From: Niebla homalea
Lineage: Eukaryota; Ascomycota; Lecanoromycetes; Lecanorales; Ramalinaceae
DNA length: 64,000 nucleotides
Assembly (NCBI GenBank): GCA_019925105.1
Contig: JAHGAU010000004.1
Coordinates: 744,001 to 808,000, forward strand
Direction of reading: 5' to 3'
The notes under the pieces were generated by a model that was given only the letters and a program-made list of their open reading frames with translations, was not told the DNA's origin and did no database searches. Positions 1 to 10,789 of the stretch are shown one piece after another; the stretch's first letter is position 1, and the number at the start of each line of letters is the position of its first letter. The position numbers and the translations under genes are program-made.

Positions 1-321
1 CTCAAAGATTGCAAGGAATCGACAGCGTGAAACATGAGCATAGACAATATAGAGATGGTGGCCAGCGACTACCAACCTGGAGTAGACACGTCTCTAGCGA
101 AATTTTGCTGATGAGCGTGGTAAAAACGTGGACAAAAAAAACCACCGCCTCATACGCAATCATCCTGCGGATGTGTATAGGCTCAAACACCAAAGATGGA
201 GCAACGTTATTGAGTCTTCTACACGTCTACCATCCTGCGGGGGACAATGCTGGTCGATCTGGCGCCACCAAAGACAAAGGAGGCGTTCCGGCACAGTCGA
301 GAATAGTGGGAATGTATATAT
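1..321. other. Host DNA left of mariner copy A, no confident gene
   Basis: This stretch has balanced base composition and ends where the terminal repeat of the mariner element starts at 322. Open stretches exist in several frames, but none runs cleanly through and I recognise no domain. It may be the remains of a host gene split by the transposon; the continuation would be at 3856 onward. I cannot support a function. Confidence 0.4.
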
Positions 322-430
322 TAGCGTGCTCAAAATCGGTGTCGTTTCCTTGGCATTTGTGACTCCACCCCGCCCCCGCAAAATTTATATATAAATATAT
401 GAATCCATAATATTTTCGATCCAATTATTA
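322..430 (+). repeat. Terminal inverted repeat, left, mariner A
   Basis: This matches the reverse complement of about 3750-3855 with few mismatches. It is also shared with the ends of copy B at 21623 and 40738. Both ends of copy A are flanked by ATAT, so a TA-type target is plausible but cannot be proven here. Confidence 0.8.
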
Positions 431-619
431 ATAAACCGTTACTGTTAAAGCTTTTATATATTATACCGGTAGCAAATATAATATTAAAGTTAATATATAA
501 GTCTTAGATCCTTTTAGCCTTTAATTCCTTCTTATTATAACCCTTCCCTTTAATTTAAAAGCTCGATTTATAGGTAATAAACTCCTTCGTAATTACTGGA
601 AATTTAAAACTATCGTTAA

Positions 620-1480
620 ACGTATCGGTTACTTAACTCGTATGGCTTAAAGATAAAAATAGAATATATAAATATATAAATATATTAATTTATTTTATCT
701 TATAAAGGCTGGCCGTTTATATTATATTTATATAATAATAACAAAAAAGAGCTTAATATAGTATTTATAAGTTTTTCCTTAAAAGTATTAAGATAAACTA
801 GCTAAATTCCTTAATAAAGAATAAAGTATAAAGGTATTACGGCTAACGGTAAACCGGATTTTAAGAGAAACGGATATAAGTTAAAAGTAAAGATAAAGAA
901 TAAGCCCTTAAAGTTAGGCTTTAAAAGACGGGTAATAAACGGATATATTGAATTTCACCGTAGAATAATTTATTTTTATCGATAAATCGTTTTTTAAGAT
1001 AATAAGTTATTAACGATCCATAATATACGGCCTTATTAACGATTTAATTCGATTTTAAAACGATATAGACCGTAATAATAATTAGTCCGTACTTCCTACG
1101 TATATTATAAATAAGTATTTACCTTATACCGGTATACGTAAAGGCTATTATAACCTTAAGGCTTTTTTAAAGTGGCTTAAAAACGAGCTTTTACCTTACT
1201 ATAATTAATTCTTAAATCTTAATAGCGTTATCTGCCTTAATAACGTTAATATATACTATAATTTAATAATAAAAAAAACGATTTAAGCGGTAAAGCTTAA
1301 GATCCGCTATTTACCCCCTTACTCTCCGGACTTTAACCTTATTAAGCTTACTTTTAACGTACTTAAAGCTTAGATAAAACGTTATTACCGTAAGTTCCGG
1401 GTATAATTTCAAGGTTAATTTAAGCTTTTCTTAAAGTATACTTTGGAAGTAAATAAATGCGATCGGTTTATAAAAAAGCA
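620..1480 (+). pseudogene. Tc1/mariner DDE transposase, RIP-dead
   Basis: Plus-strand translation with TAA/TAG read as former Gln/Trp gives recognisable mariner blocks. One is LKAFLKWLKNELLP (about 1165-1200). Another is a block around 1240-1260 where the catalytic Asp-Asn reads Asn-Asn. The strongest is YLPPYSPDFN (about 1305-1340), which precedes the last acidic residue in this superfamily. The less damaged fragment at 4424-4805 and copy B align to the same positions, confirming the frame. Dozens of stops and lost catalytic Asp codons mean no enzyme is made. The subfamily was not determined. Confidence 0.85.
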
Positions 1481-1599
1481 CTTCCGTTATAATATAGATA
1501 GGTATATATTTAATAATAATTATAAAACTTATTAAAAGGAATTCGAACTTTATATTAATTAAATAAACGGTTAAATAAATAAATAAATAAATTTATAAA

Positions 1600-3690
1600 C
1601 GAGGATCTAAAAGTAACGTTATATTATTATATAGCCGTTATATATTAATTAATTAATAAACCGGCTTATAATATATACTATAAATAGCCTTAAACTCTTT
1701 AAAATCCTTATCGAAGTGCTTTATTATCCCCTTAAGTAAGCCTTTAGCTATATCCCGTTAATATATCCGGGTAAATAGATCGGATATCGTCCTTAAATCC
1801 CGTATAATTTATATCTCCTTATTTACGATCGCCTTAACCTTAATAAGCGAACTTCTCTTCTTAACGGACCATATTAACGAGCTCTTCCAGCTTTAAAAGT
1901 TATTTATTATTAATTTATCCTTATATATTTTATTAATCGGACTGAATAAATAAATATTTTATTTAAATAATTAAATAAAAACCAATAAAATTAAAGTAAA
2001 AGCATTTATAAGTAAAGGTTACCTTTAAGGGGGTAAGGGATTTAAGATTTAATAAAATAAAGTTAAAGGGTAAGGATATTATAAGAAATATTATTATAAA
2101 AGCGGAGGAATTAATTATTATTAATAGGGTAAATAAGCTATAATCTATTTATCTCCCCCGGTATTAAGGCGTAAAGACCTTATAATCTTTATTTCTTTTA
2201 CTTAAGCTTATATTTTTATTATACTTTAAATCCGTTAATCTTAATCTTAATTTTTCTTTTTTTACTCTTTTCTCTTTTATTAATATTAAGCTTCTTTTTC
2301 TTTATAGTTTAACGTCGTTAATAACTTCTTAGATTTAACGGTAACTAAGCCGGCAATATTAATTAATTACCGCTTTAAAGGGTTTAAGGGTTAATTAAAA
2401 GACGCTCCGTTAATATTAATAATAATAAATTAACCTTAAGACTTTTTTTAAGTTAAAAAAAAGGCATAATACTTTCTTTTATTAATTAAGACCCAATAGA
2501 AATTGTTTTTATTATAATATTTATCGCTATAATACCTTAATCGAATTATTAATATATTAATATAGTTACCCGTTTACTCGTTATTATCTTTTTATTTACT
2601 TAACTATTCTTTTAATATAATAATCTTAATATAACGATAAGAAAACGATTTAATTAATAAATTAATATTTTTAAGAAAGCGTTTAAGTTAAAATTAAAAT
2701 TAAAATTAAAATTAAGCTTAAAGCTTATTTATAACGTTAATAATAACGTTAAGCTTATATCTTAAAAAACGTTTATACTTTTATAATAAAATTAATTTAA
2801 CTTATTTACTTTAAATTTTATTATTAAAAGATTTAAGTAAAATATACTTAAATATAGCTTTTAAATAATCTGACTTAACGGATACCTTAATATTTTCGAT
2901 TTTATTTTTAAATCCCTTTTAATTTATTATTTATTTAATTTTAATATTAAATGCTTTAAACTTAAAGCCTTTTTTAACGAAGTTATCTTTACCGTATTTA
3001 TTACTAACTATAATTCTTAATTAACTTTTACCCTTAAGGAGAAGGGCTTTAAGGTTATACTTTATACGGTAAAAATAAGGTTAAGCTTATTATTAATAAT
3101 AAATATTTTCCTTTAAAGTATTAAGCTTATTATTAATAATAATTATATATTTATTAAAAAACGAAGATTCCTTTAAATCGTCCGTTAAAGACTTTCTTTA
3201 ACTTTCTTTATTATTATTATCTTCTTTATTCGCTCGGAATAAATTTACGAGTCTTAAATATCTCTCTTTATTTAAGCGTTTTTCCTTTTTTTTAATAATT
3301 ACTTAATTAATAACGGCTTTAATAATAGTAATTTCTTTAATTTAACGTTTCCGAAGGATATCTTATTTTTTATAAGCCTTAATATTAATAACGTAACGTT
3401 TAATAATAATAAAACCTTATTAAGTATATACCGATTTTAACTTATTTAATAAGCCCTTTTTAATAACTTTCTTTTTCATTTTCCTTTAATTCTGCTTTTT
3501 AAGAAGTTCCGGATCTTTATTAAAGATTTCTAGGAATTAAATACGCTTATTAAGTATATAAGAACGGTTATTACGACGGTTAAATAAAAAAGGTAAAAAA
3601 GAAGGTCCCTAGCTACCTTTAAAGGAGCGGTAAAAAGGGTCGGTAAATTAAGAGTTCAATCGAATACGTAATACCATAATAAATATATGA
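1600..3690. other. Unidentified AT-rich insertion inside mariner A
   Basis: Copies A and B align up to about 1590 and again from about 3690. The 2.1 kb between has no counterpart in B, so it is a later insertion or a structural variant. It is heavily AT-rich with many TAA triplets and has some long weakly open stretches (for example around 1690-1910). I see no convincing terminal repeats, target duplication or protein motif. Confidence 0.5.
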
Positions 3691-3749
3691 ATTATACCTT
3701 AATTACTACTTATAGGCTATATAATAGCTTTAATACCAAAAAGTCTATA

Positions 3750-3855
3750 AGATAGGTCCAAAAATGTTAAGGATTCAAAAATTTATATACAAATTTTGCG
3801 GGGGCGGGGTGGAGTCATAAATGCCAAGGAAACGATACCGATTTTGAGCACGCTA
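3750..3855 (-). repeat. Terminal inverted repeat, right, mariner A
   Basis: This is the inverted partner of 322-430. The GC-rich core (about 3797-3815) and the outer 40 bp are not RIP-mutated; the inner part becomes AT-rich. Confidence 0.8.
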
Positions 3856-4423
3856 ATATGCAACCGCTTAAGCCCATGAGACTTCAGACCCTTTTCCGTT
3901 GACGATATGTATAGGAGTCTGCGGTTGCCGTAATTAAACCTCCAAGCTGCAAGGAGAAAATCGTCCAGCGCTTTGCGTAGCTAACACAGACAACGTGCCT
4001 CCTCATCTGCAAGAGAGTCTGCTGGGCTTACAGGGGAGCATAACAATTTCTTTAAACCTTAATCAAAAGTGGCGTCTGTATCGGAATCAGCGGCATGCTA
4101 ACCACTCGCTGTTGTCTGATAGCTTCCCAAAGACCTTCAGCGCTATCCTTGATGTAAGTTCTCCTGATGTTGTCTGTGTCGTATTCACTAGACCTGGTAT
4201 TACGAGCTCAACCAATCGTCTCCAGGTTTGTCGACGTTTTAAAAGAGTATCAAAACCCTCTCGTCATGACTAGGCTCAGGTGCGTGCGGATAGCGTAAGA
4301 GTATGCCTTCACTGCTTGTCGATACCAGCACAACCTCTTCATGGTGATCTTGATCTGCTAGTTGCTTGTGACTTCGCGGAAAGACGACGACGCGGTCAGC
4401 AAAAGGCTCTACAGCAGCTTCCG
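3856..4423. other. Gene-poor host DNA right of mariner A
   Basis: Composition is balanced and no reading frame is convincing. Immediately to the right the minus strand carries a mariner fragment, so part of this stretch may be older, unrecognisable transposon sequence. Confidence 0.4.
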
Positions 4424-4805
4424 CGGATCTAAAGCCCCGCCACTTGAATCGTCTCTTTCACTACCGGAATACAGTGCATACTAATATTGTCCAGGCGGAA
4501 AACGCTGTTGGGCTCTGAGAATCAATTACAACAGGGTAAAAGCTCGTTCTTAAGCCACTCCAAAAAAGCCTCAAGATCGTGGCACCCTTTGCGTACGCCG
4601 GTGCAAGATAGATAGCCATTCGTAGGAACTATAGACCAGCTGTTACCACGGTCTACATTGTCTTGGAATCGAACTGGATCACCGATAGGGCCATATGGCA
4701 TAGTTCACCAGTCACTCAACATCTCAAATGGCGACTCATAGATGAAGACGAGTTGCTCTGCGGTAAGATTCAACATCTCTGTTTGCCACCAGTCTCACAA
4801 AGCCT
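4424..4805 (-). pseudogene. Tc1/mariner transposase fragment that escaped RIP
   Basis: On the minus strand this reads, in one frame, NLTAEQLVFI, then a block with GPIGDPVRFQDNV, then KGCHDLEAFLEWLKNELLP and SVFRLDNISMHC, with single TGA/TAG stops. The same order of blocks occurs in copy A at about 950-1290, so it is the same family. LDN is the second catalytic Asp region. Homology stops abruptly after a GL-stop-IR block at 4424, just before the expected YLPPYSPDFN motif. Base composition is normal here, unlike copies A and B. It is a dead, truncated relic of roughly 125 codons. Confidence 0.8.
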
Positions 4806-6264
4806 GACTTCGAGGGCCCAGTCTTTGCCCACACTAGAAAGACTTACCGAACATCCATCCTACCACCAAGCAACTTACATTGATAGTCTATGTTCCTCGT
4901 GGCCTTTGGATCGGCTTGTCGAGCTCTCAGCCTTTAATTCTTTGTAAAGCCATTCGACAACGGTTTATGTTCCTGATCTCCAAGCGCTCCACTGTTGTGT
5001 CATTGGTCACAAGCTTTAGCCTTGCTGCCAAATGGCTGCCTTACGACAGCACTGCGAATTCCTGACGACAACCAGGAGGCTCATTCCGCGAAAGTTCTAC
5101 TATACCAATCGTGGACAGGCACGTAATCAAGCTCGGTGGAGGCTTCCTGTTTTGGTTAACACTACAGATAAATTCTTTATCATCCGTCTATCCTACCACC
5201 AAGCAAGACAGACCCTCAGTTTATCATTAGAGATCAACCATCTCATCAAAGCGGCAAAAGCATAAGCCAATACCCTTGGCTCTCAGTCAGCGTCGCTATT
5301 CCAGAAGCTTGGTTGCCAATAGCCTTAAGTCAATCAGTCCCTTTGCTATTCTGACCTTCCATCGAAGCAAGTACCTCTACTGCCAGAGTACGTCACAGCC
5401 ACCCTTCACTTGTCGATCGAGCTGCTTCCAGGGATTTATTGCCATTTACCCCTCGGACTGATCGCATATAAATAATATATAAGGAAGTAAAGAGAGAGCG
5501 AAGCGCAGAAAATAATATTAAGGATTCCTAAGCAACTTGTCCGGCGCGTACGAGCCTATCCATCTGCCATCTCTGAATCGTCAGCGGGGTGCAGCAACAA
5601 AAAGTCTGGGACCAACCATAACCCAATTCTCAAGTCTTAACGCCCTTCTACAGGGTTTAGCTGGGCTATCTGCGGCTTCTTACAGGAGGCGTACGGGCTT
5701 TAGAAAGGACCAAAAGGGGATGAGACTTTGAACACTCACAGCCGACCTTCACGCAGGAGTCAAATGGTATTGATAGCATAAAGTGTGATGATCTTGTACA
5801 TGAAGCAATCTGTATGTAATCATCGTCACGTTGACGCTTCCTTAAGCACTCATATCGCTATCGCAATATTCTCCTCCTCGGGAGAGCATTTTGGCCCTCA
5901 CCGCCCTTGCCAGCGCATCCCACCCGCCCCCTTCACCGCCAGAAACATGATATATAGGCTTGCAACAGCGTCTCGGAGCTCACTAATGGCATCCACTAGG
6001 AGCCCATCAAGTCCAGGAGCTCACCGTTATCATGGGTGGTGAGGTGTGGGGGCCGGGTTTTTGGTGGTTTTGACAAAGACGCAAATCTCAGCTATTCCCC
6101 CTGCGAGCCCCTTTAGCTTGTCGATTTCCGTGGTGGACTTGATCTGATCAAGCCGTTGTACCTTCATGTTGAAGAATAACTTGCTTGACGTCGCTGTCGT
6201 GTCCTCCCTTGCTTGCTCTGCATTCTTGCGGATCGCTTGCGACGAGCTCGCCGATCAAATTACA
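4806..6264. other. Gene-poor stretch, unassigned remnants
   Basis: No convincing gene. A short motif, TCCTACCACCAAGCAA, occurs at about 4858 and again (one base different at the 5' side) at about 5190. A small AT-rich patch lies at 5465-5520. On the minus strand about 5880-6170 there are helical, charged fragments (for example VQRLDQIKSTTEIDKLKGLA and DAISELRDAVASLY) in different frames. These look like a decayed coiled-coil protein, but I cannot name it. Confidence 0.35.
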
Positions 6265-6640
6265 TATCACCACTAACCAGGCTGAACCCCGGCCTCTTGA
6301 CCAGAGATTTGCGACATTTAAAGAGGTCCAGAAGGGTTTACAGGATCACGCCCTTGGTAAGGGCTTTACTGTCTCCGTCCAGACGGCCAAGGAGGCGAAG
6401 AAAGAGGGTGCGCCTTACCTCCCAATGCTTCCATCATAACAAGAAAAATAACAATAAACGTAAAACCAGCTGAAGAGACTCGTTAACGGCGCAATACTCA
6501 GGAAAGCGCGCAATCTCCATTGCTCTTACTTGGTGAAATGCAAAGAGCAACGTCTGGACACTATCCGTCGGAGCCACAATCACATATATAATATGCTTGC
6601 CGCATTCGTATATGGATGCCCAGAGCCCTTTCTGTCGCCG
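6265..6640 (+). pseudogene. MULE/FAR1-like transposase N-terminal remnant
   Basis: The first part reads RFATFKEVQKGLQDHALGKG then FTVSVQTAKEAKKEG. This resembles the start of the zinc-binding FAR1/WRKY-GCM1-like domain of fungal Mutator-like (MULE) transposases. About 100 bp downstream, in a shifted frame, NVWTLSVGAT and HNHIYN resemble the domain's trailing VWTL...HNH segment. The connecting Cys-rich part is not readable in one frame and the DDE domain is missing, so this is a truncated, frameshifted relic. The family name is from motif resemblance only. Confidence 0.55.
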
Positions 6641-8610
6641 ACCCAGACCAGATCGCAAACAGGCTTGCTTTTGTCTAACAGCTCAACAATCTTCGAAGAG
6701 CCAGAACAGCTATATTATTCCATCCATCCATTGTTAAAAGGGGTGCGTTGCTCAGAAGGGCTTTTCGTCTCTCCAACAAACAATAAAATGCATACCGCAA
6801 CTGGGACAGACCTGCCCGGTGGGAAAGCGGTTTCTCCAATAAAGGAGAGCTCGATGGGCTTTATATCATCAGCTGGATAAGAGAGGATATGGTAGTACGT
6901 GGCGTTTTGGAGGCTCCAGAGTAGTATTCGCTCAATGATTTTTTTGAGATCACGCCGAATCCAAGAACGCTGTTTATTTTTCTGTTCTTTTCCTTCTTTT
7001 GTTCTTCTTCTTCTTTTGTTGGTTTCCGTTCGGTTTCTGGTACAACGACCATCCACATCCATCCGAACAACAAAGTAATCTTACCAGCTCCTCTCTTTTC
7101 GTCGCCGGTATAGACGCAACCCCTTGAATTTATATTAATTACGAATGCTGAATCCGTTCGTCCGTGCCCGCTGTTATCTATTTAAACCGTCGTTGCCCGT
7201 TACGCAAACAGAAAGCCGTCCAGATGCCTGAACTTTTCCCACAATTGCCGCAGTCCTAAATGATTCGACTGACATGACTGACATGACTGACTTGAATGAA
7301 AAAAGTGAAGTACGGTTACGGTACGGGTTTCATTCCTGGGAATCTGAGGCACTACTTACTACCTGCTTGCTACTACTACTGCTTCCTTCTCTCTTATTTA
7401 TGATATAACATGGAGAAAAGTGGAAAAAGGAGAAAAGAAATAATGCATGAGCTCGCCGTCTTTATCGACGAACGTACGCACGCGTGTATACCCCTCCCCC
7501 CCGCCCCTAAAAGGTCTTTCCTTGATGGATAATGGATGACGATGATGCTGACTATAAGTAACGCCTTGCTTACTTACCCACGAAGCGGACCCCCTCCCCC
7601 TCTCTCTCCCTCTAAAGGTCTTTCTTTGATGTATGATAATGACGATGATGGATGATGATGGTGCTGCCCTACCTCTTGCCTTCTCTCCTTCCTTCCTTCC
7701 TTACTTACGAAGCGCCCTCCCCTCATCTCCTTCACGAGAGGAAGCATGCAAGGAACGGAGCTAGTTCCGGGCAACCGGGGGCGGTGGGGAGAAGGCATTT
7801 ACGGCTCACCTACGCACGCCCGACCTTTCTCTCACACAATACGACACAACACAAACGAATGGGATCGAGTGGCATCCCTTCTCTCCCACAACACGAAGAA
7901 AACAAAACACAAGATCAAGTGGCATACCTTCTCTCGCCCACACGCACAACACAAAACAAACAAAGAAGATCGAATAAGCAATCCTTCGCTCTCCCACAAC
8001 ATGACACGAATAAACAAATAAGATTCAGTGGCATTCATCATTCATCCATCGACGGTGATGATGGCCGGGATCAATGACTATAGATGGTTTTTTTGGTTTT
8101 GCGGCGGGCGGGCGATCAATTGGGGAGAGAGGTCTCTTTTCGGTAAGGGAGGGGTGGGGGTGGTTTGGATGAGGGAAGGAAGGTATGGATTGATTGAGCA
8201 GGGTGAGGGTATTGAGAGTTTGACTCTAATGCACGGGAGCCGGATGATCGGGCTATGGAGGGGTGTGGTGAAAGAGTGTTGACGATGGGGAGGGTCTGCT
8301 TTTTTAAAAAAAAAATTTAGATGAATTGGGATGGATGGGGGGATAAGATGTCCTTTCCGAGGGCATGTAAAGGTTCAATGGCTGGAGGGTCAGCAGCATT
8401 CGAGGACTAGAAGAGTCCCGAATCAGATGAGGTGTTCTAGGATGTGGGCTATCAATTTTCTTGTGATTGCTGTCTCTGTCACTGCTAGCGTAGTAGATAC
8501 AGTGTAAATGCGGACTGTGTACTTGAGCTGCCGCTGTTGGTCTCGCATGTGTTGTATGAATCGCACGCCCTTATCGACCACTTCTCGTCTGACTTGGAAG
8601 CAGCCATGAG
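6641..8610. other. Intergenic low-complexity region
   Basis: There is no gene I can support. The stretch holds poly-pyrimidine runs (6970-7030), a GATGATGATG-rich patch (7630-7665), CTTCCTTCCTT at about 7690, and two similar stretches around 7507 and 7612 containing AGGTCTTTC then TTGATG. There is a four-copy tandem repeat at 7829-8037 and an A-run at about 8305. Downstream of the DUF7924 gene (8300-8610) no poly-A signal could be assigned with confidence. Confidence 0.5.
7829..8037 (+). repeat. Imperfect tandem repeat, about 52-58 bp x 4
   Basis: Copies start with CTCTC(C/G)CACA-like sequence at 7829, 7881, 7931 and 7989. They continue with ACACAACAC-rich sequence and end in GATC(G/A)AGTGGCAT or a degenerate form. 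Spacings are 52, 50 and 58 bp. It is non-coding in all frames I checked. Confidence 0.75.
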
Positions 8611-10148
8611 CTAGGCGTCTGCTGCCCCTTTATCCGTCCCCGTATCCGTCTTCTGCTTCTTGGTTGGCGGCTTTCCCATAACTGCTTTTTTGGCCTCAAG
8701 CTGGTCGCAAAGCGCAAGCATCTGGCGCTTGCGCGTACTTACTCCCCATTCCAGCACATTGTTCAGGTCATGCTTTAATTCATTGAGAGGCTCTGTGCTT
8801 TTGAAGCTGTAGTCGCGCAAGAAGGTCATCTGCCACTTCACTAAAATGGATGTGGATGGTTTTCCGTTTGTCGTAACCGTGTCTTCAACCTCCATGGCCC
8901 AGTTGACATAGATCTGTGCCGATGCTGGCGCGACGGCAATAGAGAAGGCAAAGGACTTGAGGTCTGCACGGGGGTAAGTGATGGAGGAAGGTGTCAATTT
9001 GGATGCTTGGGCAGCAGCATGGTTCAGGTGACGGCGGGTTTGGACCATCGCGGCACCACTCCTTGCGCATTGATTCACTGCCTCCTCGATGGAAGCGTTG
9101 ATGCATTTTGCCTCCATGACCAGGAAGATGTCGAAAAGGTCGGGACCTGCTAAATCATTGCGCCAGTGGGTCAGGACCTCGGCCTGCTTGGGGGTGAAAG
9201 CGGTCTTATAAATGCCCCAGGCGAGATCGGGCCGGGGATTTGCAATACGAGGAACCTCTTGGAGAAGCAAATTGTAGTATTCGTCATTGGTGCTGATTTT
9301 GGGGATGGACTCGGCAGCAAAGTTGATATTGAGTCGGTGACGGAGATGGTCCTTGTCCCACTTCTGAAGCATCCAATTCATGTCCTTGTCCAGCTCCTCC
9401 TCGCTCAAGCCTTCCTGTATGGGTACATTCCGGTCATCGTTGAGGAGATGCCTCATCAGTCTGTCGAGAAATGTTGCCTCATTTTCACCGGAGTAGGCCT
9501 CAATGGTCGACGTTATCTCCTGCAGCCTCTCTTGTGACATATCAGAGATTCGTCTCTGGCCCAGGATACCTTTCGCTTCCGTGATGATCTTTTCTCCGAT
9601 TCGCTTTGCATCGCATTGGCCATTGTCGTCGATGAAGATCCAATTGCGTGCCAGGAAGCTGCGATTGCCCACGACAGTGGCAGGCATGGCCCAGTCAGTT
9701 TCGAGCGAATCTGGGTCCGACTCTTCCTCTTGGTCAGATCTGTCTTCCTGCACGGAGGAAGTTGAGGTAGGAGGTGTATCTTGGAGCAGCAATGGGGAGG
9801 ATGCCTGGAATAGCCGTCAGAACATCTGATACGGAAAAAGCATCGCGTGCCAGGATGGTCGCCTACTGCGTTTTGGGACTCTAAAAGTTTTTGCTCGACG
9901 ATTGGTGCTTTGGCTTCTGGGGTCTCAGGATCTTGGTTGGGCGATAACTATGTCTTGTCAGCTTCAGGGCGTCACCGAGAGGTGAGTATAGCGCTATATA
10001 CAATCTCGATCTCCCCTTGCTGCGGCTGTGTAGGTGACGGCCCAGGAGATGATAAGAAGGGTTCATGTGAAGAGGAACGGGGGCGTTTGGCTAGTCGCTC
10101 GACCTCAATGAGGCCGGGCGAGGAGACGGGCTTTTGTGTGTCGCTCAT
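8611..10148 (-). CDS. DUF7924-type PD-(D/E)XK nuclease-like protein, 3 exons
   Basis: This is the only gene in the window that looks intact. My model on the minus strand has exon 1 10148-10002 (ATG at 10148), exon 2 9947-9867 and exon 3 9804-8611, 473 aa in total. Introns of 54 bp (GTATAT...GCTGACAAGACATAG) and 62 bp (GTAGGC...CTGAC...TTCCAG) both have branch-like CTGAC and keep phase 0. The N-terminal ~120 residues are Ser/Pro/acidic and disordered, with a basic KRPR patch. The folded part contains PRPDLAWG (Asp ~269), FLVMEAKC (Glu ~307, Lys ~309) and NQCARSGAAMV, the signature I associate with fungal DUF7924. Asp plus ExK suggests a PD-(D/E)XK nuclease fold. The C-terminus has a PPTKKQKTD patch, a possible nuclear signal. 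The substrate is unknown; it may act on nucleic acid or be inactive. Confidence 0.8.
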
Positions 10149-10159
10149 GTCATTGTCAT
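10145..10159 (-). promoter_or_regulatory. Tiny uORF overlapping the main start codon
   Basis: Just upstream of the proposed ATG at 10148 an ATG at 10159 opens a four-codon reading frame (M-T-M-T-stop). Its TGA overlaps the main ATG as ATGA. If the 5' leader includes it, ribosomes would have to scan past or reinitiate, which could damp translation. Transcription start is not visible from sequence. Confidence 0.4.
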
Positions 10160-10789
10160 GGGTGAGTTATGAGTAGATTGCTGAGAGATGAGAATGAAGG
10201 AGGAAGGTGAGGGGTTGAAAAAGTTGAGGGGCACAAACAAATCTAAGCGTGAATAGCGCTTCACACGTCGGCACGTGATTCTCATTTCTTACTATGCCTC
10301 GGCCCGAAATAATTGCGAATTCCTTGGCGCCCATCATTTTCCACCCCGCACCTAATTTACAACAAATTTTGAACACCACCTGCACACGCCTTTTCCATCA
10401 CCTACTTACCATCACCAGTACACCTTATGCGTATACAAAAGCTTCAAAGACGAGCAAATAGGGTGGTAGCTTCAATGAAGTAAAAAGGATGAACGCGCAC
10501 CGTGTGCCACCTCACCTAGGTTCTAGAAATTAGGTGTGGAGTGGGCTCCTGGGTGAAATAGGGCTGAGGAATAACACTAGTAGGTACGGTCGAGACTTTG
10601 CGGCTCAGCCTCAAATAAGTCTAGCGCCCCCCCCCGAGCATTAGCGTATTTACTTTCTCAACCTTTACAGTGCAACACCACCTTCCATCCACACTTCCTT
10701 CCAGATACTGGACACGTATCCTCTGCGTCCGCTGGAACGCCTCTCATTCTGCTCCCCACTGGAGCAAAGGCGATCGGAAGCAGAAAGTT
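10149..10789. promoter_or_regulatory. Divergent intergenic region between the two nuclease-family genes
   Basis: This 640-bp gap lies between divergent start codons and should hold both promoters. It contains a run of nine C residues at about 10626 and pyrimidine-rich stretches (about 10650-10705) typical of fungal 5' leaders of the plus-strand gene. No specific operator or TATA box is convincing. Confidence 0.4.

Larger units (their letters stand above)
322..3855 (+). mobile_element. Tc1/mariner transposon copy A, RIP-mutated and enlarged by an insertion
   Basis: The ends are inverted repeats: TAGCGTGCTCAAAATCGG at 322 and its complement ending at 3855, with the inverted match extending about 100 bp through a GGGGGCGGGGTGGAGTC block. 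Between them lies a decayed transposase (about 620-1480). The second copy in this window (B) has a net length of 1756 bp. Copy A is 3534 bp because about 2.1 kb of unrelated AT-rich DNA (about 1600-3690) interrupts it after the transposase. The interior shows strong C-to-T/G-to-A decay, while the outermost ~70 bp keep normal composition. Confidence 0.85.

Noticed and set aside
9847..10176. 109-codon plus-strand frame over the DUF7924 5' end
   Set aside because: It is antisense to exons 1 and 2 of the well-supported spliced gene and has no motif.
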